This document shows, in pieces, positions 63,840-64,000 of a DNA stretch of 64,000 nucleotides (positions within the stretch are counted from its first letter, which is position 1; each line of letters begins with the position of its first letter). This DNA comes from Viola odorata (Eukaryota > Streptophyta > Magnoliopsida > Malpighiales > Violaceae). Location: the NCBI GenBank assembly GCA_963691705.1, contig OY829537.1:19964078-20028077 (forward strand), read 5' to 3'. The notes beneath the pieces were generated by a model. The model saw nothing but the letters and a program-made list of their open reading frames with translations, did not search any database and had not been told where the DNA came from. Position numbers and translations under genes: made by a program.

Positions 63840-64000
63840 CTATGTTAACATTTTAATAAACTCTGATTATTATCTCCTATCATTTTTCAACAATAACAGC
63901 AACACAAACATTTTTACTAATAAAATCTAACTATTACCTCCCATTTTAATAAATTTTAATGGAATAAAAAATTTATGGGTGGGCTATTAGTTCTTCTAAT

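Overview
The window is nuclear DNA from a flowering plant, most likely a eudicot. It is a nest of LTR retrotransposons that has destroyed one host gene. The only recognisable host gene is a UDP-glycosyltransferase (UGT74-like), on the plus strand. Its second exon starts at 44878 after an intron acceptor, is broken twice by retroelements, and resumes at 62261 with the PSPG box. Exon 1 is not in the window. No bacterial, organellar or rRNA sequence was seen.

Layout, oldest to youngest. (1) Element O, an Ogre/Tat-like element on the minus strand, runs from left of base 1 to 44794. It has a ~3.25-kb LTR (25632-44794 once an insertion is removed; its other LTR is visible only at 1-395), a PBS, a PPT, a broken gag and almost no pol. 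It sits in the UGT intron. (2) Element A (3148-20534, minus) and element B (28108-44019, plus) are inserted in O. Each LTR of A carries its own solo LTR (3528-4019 and 18868-20430). (3) A small non-autonomous LTR element (about 45065-46146) and element C (46218-62260, minus) cut UGT exon 2. Target duplications support the nesting: C/TCGCA (A), TTGCT (B), CTTGT (C), CCTGG and AGAGG (the solo LTRs). Hand-counted LTR divergence falls in the same order: O about 6%, A about 5%, B about 3%, C about 2%.

A, B and C are three copies of one 16-17.5 kb Tat-lineage Ty3/Gypsy family. Each has gag, an aspartic protease, reverse transcriptase, two RNase H domains (the second of the Tat type) and integrase. 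Between integrase and the 3' LTR, on the opposite strand, each carries the same four genes in the same order: G1 (about 127 aa, helical), G2 (about 132-163 aa, acidic tail), G3 and G4 (large spliced paralogues with a GFRLP-type domain and a coiled-coil C-terminus). G4 introns lie at the same places with the same phases (1 and 0) in all three copies, and each gene has its own TATA box. CACGTG boxes lie at nearly fixed distances upstream of G3 and G4. Antisense additional ORFs are known in Tat elements. A conserved four-gene antisense cassette with its own promoters, introns and a conserved structured element at its end is the most interesting system here.

All three gag-pol genes are broken by nonsense codons and, in A and B, frameshifts. 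Most of the nonsense codons I could compare are C-to-T or G-to-A changes, several at codons shared between copies. The last 1.3 kb is AT-rich UGT 3' flank with two degenerate tRNA-Lys-like sequences.
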